Shown here piece by piece: positions 23,590 to 35,530 of a DNA stretch of 64,000 nucleotides. Source of the stretch: Gigaspora margarita (Eukaryota > Glomeromycota > Glomeromycetes > Diversisporales > Gigasporaceae); contig WTPW01001268.1 in NCBI GenBank assembly GCA_009809945.1, positions 44,958 to 108,957 of the forward strand, read 5' to 3'. Position numbers and translations under genes: made by a program. Position 1 is the stretch's first letter, and every line of letters starts with the position of its first letter. The notes under the pieces were generated by a model. It worked only from the letters and a program-made list of their open reading frames with translations, was not told where the DNA came from and ran no database searches.

Positions 23590-24490
23590 TTTTGGCTTCG
23601 GACACTAACAGTATTCGTTTCCTAGTTAATAATGATAATTATATAGACTTTTGATCTTGTGACTTTGTGATCTTACATCTTTCTGCAGCAAAAAGAATGT
23701 TACAAAAGTTGCAAATAAATCTAAGACGCAAAGTTGCGACTTTGTAGCAGACAACTCTAATCAAAATAAAAAAAATATATTGAATTCAGATTGGTATTGT
23801 TGAGAAATATTGACTAATTTTTAAAAAAGTCACAGCTTCTTTTTTATAGATACCAAAACTTTGAATAAAAATTGCTTAGCACATATCTGATTAAATTCGA
23901 TTAAATTTTTTTTATTTTTTTTTTTAATGTTTAAGGTGAGACCTTGCTCTTATCTTTATTAAATTTAATTGAAACTTTTTACAATACTGGAAAAACTTTC
24001 ATTTTTTAAATCTAATGCTAAGAATAAAAACTCAAACATATACTAAAGTAAACTACAATACTTATCTGCAGCCTAAACCTATCAAATTTTTTTTATTTAA
24101 TTTAATGATTATAGAATTAAATAAAAAATTTTGATCGAATTTGATCAGGTATATGCTGAATAATCTTCATTTAAAGTTTTGATATCTGTAAAAAAGGATC
24201 TGTGACTTTTTTAAATCTTAATCAACATTTCTCAACAAAACCAATCTGAATTCAATATATATATATTTTTATTTAATTTAACAAAACTGTAAAATTGGAA
24301 TAAAAAAAATTTTTCATCAAATTTAGTTTAGTAGTCATTGAGAAATTTCCATCCTACAAGCTTGTAGAACTAAAATAAAAAAATTTTATTAAGTTTGATC
24401 TCATAGTCGTTTAGAAACCTTCGCTAAAAGATATAAAAATATCAAATTTTACAATCGTTACATGTTTACATAATACAGCCAATCAAAATG
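23590..24490. repeat. Palindromic-module repeat (GATCTGTAGAATTAAAAT type)
   Basis: Alternating modules of about 100-150 bp, each with TTTTAATT..ACAAGCTTGTAG..-type palindromes followed by a TCGAATTTG-like phrase and an AGAAATTTCC-like end. Related modules are at 36110-36530 and, as four units, at 39230-39930. Non-coding. It lies just downstream of the minus-strand pseudokinase gene. Confidence 0.55.
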
Positions 24491-24997
24491 GTAAAAAAGT
24501 GAATTACTGGTTCTGCATTGTGTCACACACTGCACAGCCCTGTGAAAAACCAAATCTAATACAAAGGAGGTTGTTATCGATAGATCTAAAAAAAAAAAAA
24601 AAATTAGAAATACGTAATGGGACTAAAGAATGATTCTGGGTTTGGCAGCATTCTGATTTGAGCATAATAACAGTAAGATAAAGATGACAAAAAAAACTCA
24701 ATATGATCTTTACAAAAGTGACGTTTTCTGAAATGGCTTGTAATTTTTACTTGTTTTCAGATGCAAGAAATATTATGAGTACAAAAAAAAAAAACTATTA
24801 AATCTAAATTTATTTGGCAAATAATATTTCTAAAATGAATATGAAAGCAATTTATTGTTCCTAATATTTAGGATTAATATATAGTTTTTTATAAAATATA
24901 AACAATTTGTATATTAAATGATTTAATAACACCGGTATATTTGATAAATTTGATGTTATATAAATCGAAAATTTGTAAACAACCAAATGTTCAAAAT
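24491..24997. other. Non-coding 3' flank of the pseudokinase gene
   Basis: AT-rich, with no supported feature. A poly(A) signal cannot be singled out, because AATAAA-like words are too common here. Confidence 0.4.
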
Positions 24998-27900
24998 TCA
25001 TTGATTGGAATCTCTACTAGTAGCTAGTAATTGTGTAGCTTTATCATAACTCTGAAGAGATAAAAGCCTTAAGTAATGAATTGCAATTTCTTTATTTGGT
25101 TTTATACCATGTTTTTCCCCTAAATAATGTTCATCTAAGACATATTGTGCTATTTTATTTCCTTTTGATGCGGCTAACTTTATATAATGTAAATACTCAA
25201 GCTTATCAAAATTTGGGTCTTGTTTTAAGGAATGTGTATATTGTATCTGAGCATCAACAGTACCAGTATCTGCAGCTTTTTTAAAAATTTGAATAGCTTT
25301 ATCAGGATTCTTTAGAGCATATTTGCCTTCCATAAGATATACATCTTGCCAATATTTTGCTATTGGGTCACCAAGTTCAGAATTTTTTACAAAACAATTC
25401 CAAGCATCTTTACGATTGCCTTTATTATAAAGTTTTATACCTTCTTCAGTAAGAATAATTTTATTTAATTCAAAAGATTTATCTTCATCATTAGTATAAA
25501 TATCATTGAAGTCCAATGCAATATTATTTTCTATAGAACATCCTAGCTCTTCAGAATTTGTCTTTTTTAATTGGTATAAATTGTGAAAAATCCAGAAGAT
25601 TTGATACTAGCTTTTCAAGTAACAAGAATAACTCCATAAGATTTATCCGCTTGTTTGCTGTATGATCCCATGCTATTATTTGTTAATGATTAAAAGATTA
25701 AACATATATGTATATTGTTGCAAATCATTAAAATTCAAACTTATCATTATTATTTTACCTCTTTTAACAATTTTTATTAATTCTTTGTAAATTATAAGGT
25801 CATCTGAATTTTTTATATTTTTTAATTTATATAATTTGGTCTCTTCTCTCATGCCCTTCAAAACATGTTCCATTATTTCTGTGAATTCTAGTCCTTGATA
25901 AGGAATTTTTTCATAACATAATTCCCATATAAGCATTCCAAAACTATTTAAAAATATATAAAATAATTTTAATATAAATAATTCTAATATTTAAAATAAA
26001 AAAAATAAAATAAAATAATAGAATAGTATATTATATATAATGCAGTAAATACAATCACCATTATTATATGTAGGGTTCCTCAAATTCAAATCAAATCAAA
26101 TATTGGATCAATTTGAATTTGATCAAATCAAATTGACCCTGATTTGAATTTGATTTGATTCAAATATTTGGATTTGAATTTGATTTGAATTTGAATTTTT
26201 AATAGTATTTTTCAAATCAAATCAAATTTGGCCAGATTTGAATTTGATCAAATCAAATATAGTCAAATTTGAATTAGAATTTGATCAAATATTTGATTCA
26301 AATATTTGAAGATCAAATCAAATTGCGGAACCCTAATTATATGAGTGCTACAAAGGGAGAACCCTGCAATTGTTAGTTTTCTGAAATTTCATTTTCAACA
26401 ATGACTTATTAGAATCTGATATTGCCTGTTTCTAAAAGTGAAAATTCTGATAATTAATAATTACAGGTTTTCCATTTGAGTACAATAGAACTTTCAGACT
26501 AGCATTATATCAATAGTGACCAATTATAAACAAATTTCATATTCAAAAATATAAGGCAGTTATATGTAATTGGTAGTTATCTAAAGCTGTGCTAATCACG
26601 TGACACAGTGGATCGATAAAAAAAAAAAGTGAAAATCGCAAAAAAAATACAAGAAACAATAGTCAAACCTATCTTGATGTATTAAAAAAAATGTCGGAAG
26701 GACAATTTTACTATAGGACATGCCCTGATCCTAACTCCCAAACTAACCCTTACCTAACTTAATTTAAAAGTCAAAAACATATAACTGAACACAGCTTTAA
26801 ACGTCCCTTAAAATAAGAAAAATGAATATATCTGTTCAAATTCACCAATGAAGTCATAGCAGAAAAATTTCACGATCATAACTCTAATGTACTATCGTTA
26901 TTATAGTTTGATAATCAAAAAAGAATAAGTAAAGCATAAGAAAGAGATAGTAAAGAAATATTTAACCTAGGTTAAAAACGATGCTATATTATCTCAGCTC
27001 TCATATTATGCTTTTGGTTGATCGTCTCTTAATATTTTCTGCCATGACTTTCTGCATCATATAATCTATGCGAATGGATAGCAGGAATAGAAAAAGCTAT
27101 TTTATACAAATTAATATAAATAAAATATACCTAAATATTTCGCATTTACGTGAATATCCAGAATTTGTAGAGGTTTTCGTTTCTGTCGCTTTTTGATTTT
27201 TTGAGATTTTTTCAGGAGCCATCCAATTAATAATTGATATGAAATCTTTGGATATATCTGAACCTTTTGCATTTGTGAATCGTGAATATTTAAAATTTAA
27301 AATTTTTGGTTCCATATACAGTATTTGGTCATCTGTTATAAATTTCAATTATTAAAATGAATAAAATCTAATAACTTTATAAAAATTAAAAAAATATATA
27401 TTTGCTTACCATTATATTTTTACATCTGACATCATGATGGAAAATATTAACATGATAAAGAAAACTGAGACCATTATAAATATCAAACACTATTTGTGCT
27501 TTTTTGATAACAGATATTTGATATTTATTATAAACTTCTTTTAGATTTTCGTATGAAGCCCATTCATGGATCATAAACTCATAATTGTTAATACATGTTA
27601 ATCTATAAAATCGAAGAATATGTTGTAGTTGTGATTCACTCAGTTTTGCAAAGATCGCCAAATGTTTCTGAATTGTATTTGAATCTTGAATATGTTTACA
27701 AGCTACTTCATTTTCATTAAAATATTTTTTAACTACAAATAGATGTTCTGAACCATGAGAATAATCATCCTTAGGATAAGAAGGATCTGTTATTTGTGAT
27801 TGATCAATCCGTTTTACTTGAATATTTAAAGTTTTTTTTTCTAAACTCAATTTTATTTTTTGTGTACTTAAGTCAAATTTATCATCAATTTTCTGAAGGT

Positions 27901-28498
27901 ACTATAAAAGAATAATGGTTTTATATATAAATAAAATTCTTATAATTCGAAAAGAAGGTAACAAAAATTATAAATACCTCTATCACATTCTTAAGATCAG
28001 ATTCAATCTTTTGTTTATCCAAATGTTGCTGCTTGTAATAAACAATTGATACAGCAAAATGTAAGTCATTTATACATGTATCGAATTCTTTTGTTAATTT
28101 TTGAAAATTTTCCTGTATATTTTTAGCAGAAAAAACCATTTTGAGAGTAGAAAGTTGTAAAACATCATTGGCAAAGTCCGCAAATCAATTCAAAATATTT
28201 TTAAATTTAATAATATTATGATAGTAAGCTTCATCTTTGAATCTTTCTTCATCCTTTTCATTCGTCTTTCTAAAATACGAATTAATAATTCAACAGACAT
28301 AGCTCGATCTAATAAGATGCTACAGATTGCTTTATTACATTGAGCATTTTCATATATTGAATTACATTTAATGATTGTATTTTTAATAACTGTGATAATT
28401 GGAAAATATATTTCCATAATATTGATGTCTATCTCAGCAACAAATGTTACGTTATTAACAAGGCATTCTTTAGTTGTAGGTAAATCTGATTCGTTCAT
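24998..28498 (-). pseudogene. Helical-domain + pseudokinase + Sel1-repeat gene, nearly intact (copy 1)
   Basis: Five exons are inferred from frame continuity and GT/AG sites: 28498-27978, 27901-27420, 27332-27131, 25943-25759 and 25672-24998. Exon 1 is helical (ENAQCNKAICSILLDRA, then IQENFQKLTKEFDTCINDL), a pattern like the N-terminal four-helix domain of MLKL-like proteins. Exons 2-4 give a kinase fold: VACK for the VAIK lysine, HHDVRCKNIM for HRD..N, NFK where DFG belongs, and WMAPEK for APE. No glycine-rich loop is visible. This predicts a pseudokinase. Exon 5 encodes about three to four Sel1-type repeats (e.g. AIQIFKKAADTGTVDAQIQY). Lesions: relative to copy 2, a 1-base deletion in exon 1 and a TGA where copy 2 has CGA; a probable frameshift in an A run near 25555; and imperfect phase at the exon 2/3 junction. 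A downstream ATG at 27850 could still give a truncated product. Intron 3 (1.2 kb) carries a MITE. Confidence 0.7.
26071..26335. mobile_element. hAT-type MITE in intron 3, interior built of TTTGATTTGAATTTGA repeats
   Basis: The ends TAGGGTTCC and GGAACCCTA are inverted. Flanked by a perfect 8-bp target duplication ATTATATG (26063-26070, 26336-26343). Almost the whole interior consists of direct and inverted runs of CAAATCAAAT, TTTGAATTTGA and GATCAAAT. Confidence 0.9.
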
Positions 28499-28892
28499 AG
28501 AATTTTATTTATGTTTAATAAAATGGTTTAATTTTTTGTCAATCAGAATACTTCAAATATCGATAACGATAAATTTCAATTAAAAGTATAGAAGAAATGT
28601 TTGTACATATAGTGATAATATTATTATCAATTTTTATTTTGTATGCAGGAGAAAAATCATTTATATAATTATTATCGTTAAATCAATTTTGTGTTTTTAT
28701 AAAAATTATTTCCCTAACCTTAAAACCTTGTTTCTATAATACAAACCCAAAAAGGAAACTTAATGTTTTTAATTAAGATATTCTTAAACAGGGTTTTGCT
28801 ATTTGTTTTGACATTTTTATTTGTATGCAGCATTCGATAACTCATTTAGCCAACATCATGTAGGGTTAAAGTCAAAGTTTTTTACAGGTTTC
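28499..28892. promoter_or_regulatory. Upstream region of the pseudokinase gene copy 1
   Basis: The 5' flank of the minus-strand gene. AT-rich, and no specific element can be identified by eye. Labelled only by position. Confidence 0.2.
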
Positions 28893-29136
28893 ACATACCA
28901 AGTTCGTACAAACTGATAATCAAAATTCGTACATATTGTTAAATTAATATTCTGATTAAATAATAATATCTCATAAACTAGTAATTATAATTATGTTATT
29001 TGGTACCGTTTGGATTCATCTTGAAAAGAAAAAATCTAATAGTATCAAAATTACGTGATTATAATTGCTAGATCAATATTTAATCAGAGTATTAATTTAG
29101 CTATATGTACGATCAGTTTGTATGAACTTGGTATGT
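28893..29136. mobile_element. 244-bp MITE, ACATACCAAGTTCGTACAAA ends
   Basis: The left arm (28893-28960) and right arm (29078-29136) are inverted over about 60 bp, allowing an indel of about 10 bp. Shared parts are CATACCAAGTT, ACAAACTGAT and AATTAATA..CTGATTAAATA. TA dinucleotides sit just inside both ends. The target duplication is not certain. Confidence 0.75.
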
Positions 29137-29739
29137 ATTGTTAAAAATGCGTCAAGCATACCGAAAATGTGTACAAGGTTTAACAGTGCAGAAATTAGAA
29201 AGAAGCGGTTTATAGTAAAATTGTTCAACGCAAACTTTTTGGTTAGTGCACAAAAGATGGTCTCTTATGCTGATTTTTGAGTTATGGATAATTTTTGGCA
29301 GAGCGAACGTTTGTTTTAATCTTTTTGATCGTGTTATATTACACCTAAATCCTGAAATCTGATTCGTATATTATATTACAGAATTAACAAAGTATTTTTA
29401 TATCACTATCACAAATATATCAGATATATTCACACCTATCTATATTGAATCAGATAGGACAGATGTTATGTGAATAGTACGGCAGATTCTTAGCCACATA
29501 CCAAAGTTAATTACGAAGATTGAATATTTGAAAGAGACATCTAAACTCATCTATTTTAATTACCTATAAAACATTCTTGAAAGTACGCAGTATAAAGTAC
29601 TAACATCTAAAATACGGTAAACTTTCTAAATCGTTTTAGAAAATAATTAGTATAATTAAATGAGCATTTACGACATTATCGATTAATGCTGAACACTGAA
29701 AAAATATTTTGACCTCTAATCTATGCCGATAACTCGACT
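29137..29739. other. Non-coding; nothing recognised
   Basis: No gene or repeat boundary supported before the segmental duplication starts. Confidence 0.4.
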
Positions 29740-30345
29740 AATTTTCTATATGCTATAAATTTAAAATTAATAACAACTTGTTATCAAGCATTACGTAACA
29801 GATATTAATTTTGATAAAGAGTATATATTTAAAAGTTTATCTGTTTGTTTTTAAAGTTCTAAAGCAATAATATTTGATTAAAGATTATGTGGTTTTATTG
29901 TGTTATTATGACTTTATCGATGCGTATAAAAAATATTTACATTTATAAACACATTAGATATTTTTATAGGTTCGCATATAAAATTCACTTTTATTAAATT
30001 TTTTTAAATTTTATTAGATTTATTACAGAATTCCATCAGATAAATCGAAAATAATAAAAACTTTTTAAACACATAATTATATCTTTGGTTTTAAAAATAA
30101 TATATTTTTTTTATTAATTTAATAAACTTCTATTTACTAAACAAAATATACAAATGACGAATTTAATAAAAGTTTTTGAGACACTTAGTTTCAGAAATTA
30201 TTTCTCTTATTCATCCCAACCACCATGTAGAGGTATGTCTTTTGGTTAGGAAGGTACAATAGGGGTTTGGTGCTAAAATAAAGACCACCTCATAAGGGGA
30301 AAGAAGTTTGCGATTAAGTGCAATACTGTATCTTACCTTGATTGT

Positions 30346-30470
30346 TGTTAGCACCGAGCACCTGATTATACTCCAACCACATTCTCTCCTGCACTTCCCG
30401 TACAGAAGCAGGTTGTTCTTCAACGAAGCTTGGCTTGCTTGTTCTTGCGAAGCTTGGCTTTTCTTAGTTC
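30346..30470 (-). other. Possible exon remnant conserved in both duplication copies
   Basis: On the minus strand this reads FVEEQPASVREVQERMWLEY, followed by NQVLGANNNQ and then GTAAGA, a plausible splice donor. A TAA lies upstream in frame. The copy at about 61215-61330 has the same start of the phrase but a 1-base shift after the tryptophan. I do not recognise the family. It could be part of a gene or of a retroelement. Confidence 0.35.
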
Positions 30471-32170
30471 GCTTACAAAAACCTCTCTGCCCAGTTTTTT
30501 TCGCTGCTTAAATCAAGGAAAGATCGTAACCAGCTTCTCATACAGAACCAGTAGACCTTGAAACAGAGGAAGTCAAAAAGCTGAACGTCATTGAGTATAG
30601 TGAAAAGAAAGCGAACTAAAAGCGTGAAAATAAAAAATTCGGTAAACACACTATATTTATGATGATCATGTTTGTTATGACGTTTGTTATGATGATCACG
30701 TTTGTTAGACGTTTATTAAAGTGATCACCTTTTATTAGTGATCAACGTGTCAATAACAATAACTGATAACAATACCGATATTACTCTAATTTACAATATT
30801 AACTGTCACTAAAACCCACTTATACTCATTTATTATAAAATATAGACTTAAATCCTAACATTAACCATAAAAAACAATACACCCAAAAATTTGTATTTTT
30901 CGGTGGCATGTCTATTGTGCACTACTTCCAATTTCATTTTAATTGGCCAACAGGTAATGAAACCATGTAGGACGTATATTATGATTGGCTAAACCAGGAT
31001 GTAAGGTATCATTCATCGGGTCAGACCTCTAACATTGTCTTTTACTTAATTCAAGTTGAAATTTGAAGTATTTACGAGTTTATAAATCAATCTTACACAC
31101 GAATAATTAGTCATGCATACATATAAGCATATTTTAAAATCCAATTTTACGTTTTGTTATATTGTAATAAGTTTTTAAATTTTCTAATAAATTCAAATGT
31201 ATCAGCACTGGCAGTTTAATTGCTGCAATATTAACATTAAAATGTTTCATATTAGTAATATTATATTAGAATAATATATTAGACGTTTTGAAAGGTTTTT
31301 AACTCATTATAATTATTCGTAACTGTAAAGTATCTTGATTTTGAAAGACTGTTAAAATCATATTGTCTTAAGGGTTTTGTATTTGAATTCGTATTATACG
31401 TATCAGAATCTAGAAATGATACCAAGAAAACCCGTTTTCTCTTAGCATTACTTATTTTTTTTAAGAATTCCTATTATTTAGTATTAACAGTTAGTCATCA
31501 AAATTGTATTCAGGACATTTACTAGAACCCGAGTTTAAATCACAAAAAAATTTCAGATCATACGATTTAATAATCACGATATATCAATTATTGTACGATA
31601 AAAGCGAAAGTATAAAACTAGAATATGTGAGTGATGTTAATAGCATTAAACTGAGATACGTAGTATAATAGTTGAATTGGGAGAGCGATAAAACAATATA
31701 GACAATAGTGCCAATTAAAACTCTAACTGATTACGGGTAGAAGGGAATAAGGCGATAGTAAAAGGGAGAGGTTTATAATGGCAGTGGTTTAATAGAACGA
31801 AACGATACTGGGTTATAAAGGTGATATGGATGATTGATATCGATGTGGGTGATAAATATATAATTAAAAGTATCGGTATTTTCCACACGGGAAAGTTATA
31901 CGAAGTTCAAAGTAACTGAAGTCACGTGAGCAATTTAAAAGAATTAACAAAACTTGTCATACAGAATTCGAGTTATAATAAGCCAATCCGAAGTTACAAG
32001 TCAATTCAGTTCGTCGAATTGAGTCTCGCAAGGTTTATTAAGGTTAAAGTCGAATTCAAAAGATAAGGGTTTTACTTTTATTATTGTCTTGCATTTTTAA
32101 ATTGAACGTGGAACTTATATCGCTTTATTAATTTTTAGAGATTTTATATACATTTTAATTTTCTATAGGG

Positions 32171-32290
32171 TCTACGCTATAAATTTAGCGTTCACGCTAA
32201 TAATTTAGCGTCTACGCGAAAAATTTAGCGTCTGCGCTATAATTTTAGTGTCAGCGCGAAAAAGTTAGCGTTGACGCGAAATTAAATGCA
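32171..32290. repeat. Six-unit 20-bp CpG-rich tandem repeat
   Basis: Exact 20-bp period with unit approximating TCTACGCGAAAAATTTAGCG. Six units start at 32171, 32191, 32211, 32231, 32251 and 32271. Each carries one to three CpG and a CGCGAAA- or GCGCTA-like core, very unlike the flanks. It lies in the 1-kb segment specific to duplication copy 1. Confidence 0.9.
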
Positions 32291-33313
32291 CTGCGCTTTT
32301 CTCAATTCCCTTATTTGTATAACTAATTGTTTCTATCGTAAGAATTAATATCTTACTTATTTAGGACTACTATCAAATTCTAGTGTGTGACGACATATAG
32401 ATAGAATAATAAACAACTAAAATAGAAAATAAAAATAATAATATATGTTAGGGATGATGCTGAAATTTGGAGTCTCGATTTGAATCTATAAGCCCTGCTA
32501 AAATCCATATATACTCTTTAAATATCAAATCTACCCCAAACCTTACCCTAACCCTATAAGACAAAAAAAATATATCAAAAAAATTTTAAAAAATAAATCA
32601 AAATTTCAGCATCATCCCTGACAATATATATATAAAAAAATAAAAATATTCGAATTCACTATTTTAATCCATTACAGTAGCGATTTAACACCAGTTCTTA
32701 TATATGGAAATCGTAATATGATCACTGGCCTCCATAAATCCATAAACTAAAAAAAAATTAAAAATTGATAATCGATATCTCTACTTTATATAGACGCATT
32801 CTTTATACTGTATATACTATATAATCTGGTTTTAAGCTCGAAACTTGGTGCTAAATATACTTTCTACTACTGTACTGTATAAATACATATTTTTCTATAC
32901 AAATTATATACTATAAATATATGCAACATATTTTAGTTTTATATGCGTACTATAGCTTATTCAAATTATACGTATAATTTAATCCTTAAAAGTGACTTAA
33001 AAATTTTGATAAAATATGTATAATTTATTTCAAAAAAAAATTTTAAAATGAAATTAAAAAATTTGAGATTAAGATTGTAACAATTTAATCTCATAAAATT
33101 AATCTTAGATCATATAAAATAGGTAAAAATAAATATTTACAAAAAATAAATTTTAGATTGTTCTATTCCTTTACGTATAGAACCATGTAAAATACATATA
33201 TACAGTTTTACAATAACGGAATAACCCAAAATGAATTATCTTTTATATTCATGACCCACCAAGCGGTGGGAAATCATTTTGATATTTATCACTATTACGA
33301 TTAGTATGATCTA

Positions 33314-34222
33314 TCAAATTAATTTTTGTATTTCCCAAGGATTATTTGGGTTATTCCTACTTTCAAAATTACCACCTCGCGATTTTGAATTATTTTCATC
33401 CTTAATATTAAATTTTCTGAAATTTGTGATAGGAACACTTTTATTATGTTTTACGATTGGTTCCTCGGTTAATTTGGTTAAAATTTCTTCTATAACCTTA
33501 TCGTTATAGGAATCTGAAGTAGGTTGAGATTTTATGCTAATGATTCTTTCAAATCCTTCTTCATAACTAGGAAGAATCATCCATTTTTGAAAGTCTACTA
33601 AAATTTCAAGACCTTTTTGGCCTTTAACCTCTGTTTGATGATTTAGTTTTTTAAGAAATGCGTGATGAGCATTCCTATCGAGTTATTATTATTCATTAAT
33701 GAATAACAATAAAATAACGATAAGTTACAGTTACAGTATTAAAGTTTTTCAACGAACCTCTATAGTGGTATCCATTATAATAGCATCAACTGGTTCACCG
33801 AAACTCCACGCTAAATTGATCCATACTTGCCTTTGATTTCCATTAAAATTACACCTATCAACTATTACATTCATTCCTTTATTAATTAAATGACGTAGTC
33901 AGTGAAAATTTAAAAACTTGGTAAATATATAAAATTGTGGATAACCACCTCATTCAATTTTGCTTTAAACAAATCTTCACATGCTCGTCGAGTTCCTAAA
34001 TCATCTTGGTTAACTCAATACCATTTCTATTAACCGCAGCAATAAATAATTAATTTAGTAATATTATATTCATCTTGCTTTAAATATAATAATTAATTTA
34101 CATCAGAATAAACTTGACAAAAACTTTTGGAAATGTCGATTTTCCAGAACCAGGAACTCCAACACAAACCAATACCCTATCTCTGATACATTTTTCTCGA
34201 TGTTTTTTGTACCCCAACTCAT
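33314..34222 (-). pseudogene. P-loop polynucleotide-kinase-like ATPase, copy 1 (broken)
   Basis: Spliced gene for an AAA_33 / polynucleotide-kinase-like P-loop protein, as in the kinase part of PNKP-type enzymes. Landmarks in order: Walker A GVPGSGKST (about 34150), NQDDLGTRRACEDLF in exon 2 (about 34010-33960), VIVDRCNFNGNQRQVWINLA in exon 3 (about 33870-33810), then VKGQKGLEILVDFQKW and a C-terminal tail in exon 4 (33690-33314). Compared with copy 2, copy 1 has single-base deletions on both sides of the Walker A motif, a CGA-to-TGA stop just before NQDDLG, and a 1-base insertion early in exon 4. Its last exon stays open for 88 codons past 33580. Such proteins phosphorylate nucleic-acid ends or act in RNA/DNA repair. 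The substrate here is unknown, and this copy cannot be functional as read. Confidence 0.75.
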
Positions 34223-34292
34223 TAAATCCAATTTATGAAGATATAGAGTGATTGAAATAAATTTTAGATTGTTTGTATATCAGATATATTAA

Positions 34293-35349
34293 TCAAAAAA
34301 AAAGCAGTGAAGATCATTGATATAACTGTGTATTATTACCAACCTAGGTTAATGCAGGGGAAATTATAGTATTCTTGTGAATATGAAGCTTCCATATCCT
34401 TAATTACCCAAATCGGGGTATATGTTGAGTCATTTATCTGTATATCTGTATATTACAGTCTGTAATAATTGCAGAAATAAATTAAATTTTGGCAGAAAGT
34501 TTCTTGTGTAGTTTGATTTGGTTTAAATTCACTCTCTATCTTTCTTACAAATCTTTATATATTTACTTTTCGAATTGTATTAAACCCATAATGTTGATCA
34601 AGTGTTGTTTCTGTATCGGCTTGAGGTATAGATCGATTTTCAATATATATTTTAGAACTAAACAACAGCAGATTTAAGTTAATCAGAAATTTTGTAACCC
34701 GATTCATAGAGCAGCGACTCTCATATTGGCCATTCTTGGGGCTGTATGTAAATTTGTATTTTATTCTTTTATTTTCATATTCCTACATACGCATCAACAT
34801 AATCATAATGACTTGAATATTTCTTTATTCATAGTTAGCATATATGACCAATGCCTAGCATTTTTCACTATTGGATGGACAATTTGGGATTAAAAACTAT
34901 TGGGTCAAAAATATTCAGCTTACAAAATCTTGGAATATTAACAATCAAATTTGCTGGCACGTCCTGCTGATAGAATATAATAGTATATAAGAATACTTTG
35001 TAGCTTACAACAAGGTATTTTAAAAGCATATTGGTTCTTTGAAACTATATGATGTGGTATGTAATTTAAATTCAAACTTCAAATTAAAAAATAAATTTAA
35101 TATATGGAACGGAATTTAAGTGGATTTGGGATTTCTTAGTTAATTTATAGATTTACGTACAGTAAATTATACCCTAAAATATTAGGCTTACTATCTACAC
35201 ATAAACTATTATCTTTATAAAATCATCTTTAAATTTGAGCACAATGTATTGGACGCATACCAAAAAAATAATAAATTTTTTTCTTAAAGACGAATATATT
35301 TATTTTGGATTTTATTTAAATTATTCATATTTTAAGATACAATATACTA
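34293..35349. other. Non-coding; nothing recognised
   Basis: AT-rich sequence between the P-loop pseudogene and the minisatellite. The short frame at 34489-34677 has no recognisable features. Confidence 0.4.
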
Positions 35350-35530
35350 AAATACTAAAAATATATTTAGTTTACAATATTTCTAACTTTAACAATTANT
35401 TTATTTCACTTTAATATACTATTAAAAATTTATTTCACTACTAAAATTTACTTCGCATTTTAACATACTACAAAAATTAATTTATTTCACGCTTAAACAT
35501 ATTACTAAATTTATCTTGCACTTTGTGTTT
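35350..35530. repeat. Degenerate minisatellite (TTTATTTCACTTTAATATACTA)
   Basis: ATTTATTTCAC followed by TTTAA(C/T)ATACTA recurs about four times with a 40-50 bp period. Contains one ambiguous base. Confidence 0.5.

Larger units (their letters stand above)
29740..34292. repeat. Segmental duplication, copy 1
   Basis: Directly repeated at 60603-64000, where copy 2 runs off the window. Similarity starts near ATTTTCTAT..GC..TAAATTTAAAAT and continues through 33.2 kb into the P-loop gene. Copy 1 has about 1.02 kb (about 31660-32684) that is missing from copy 2, where CTGAGATACGTAGT joins directly to GATTTAACATCAG. A TTATGATGATCACGTTTG-type tandem repeat differs in number between copies (30660-30740 vs 61547-61625). 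Confidence 0.9.

Noticed and set aside
30180-30560. LTR or promoter of an LTR element in the duplication
   Set aside because: Present once per duplication copy, with no second LTR, primer-binding site or gag/pol frame.
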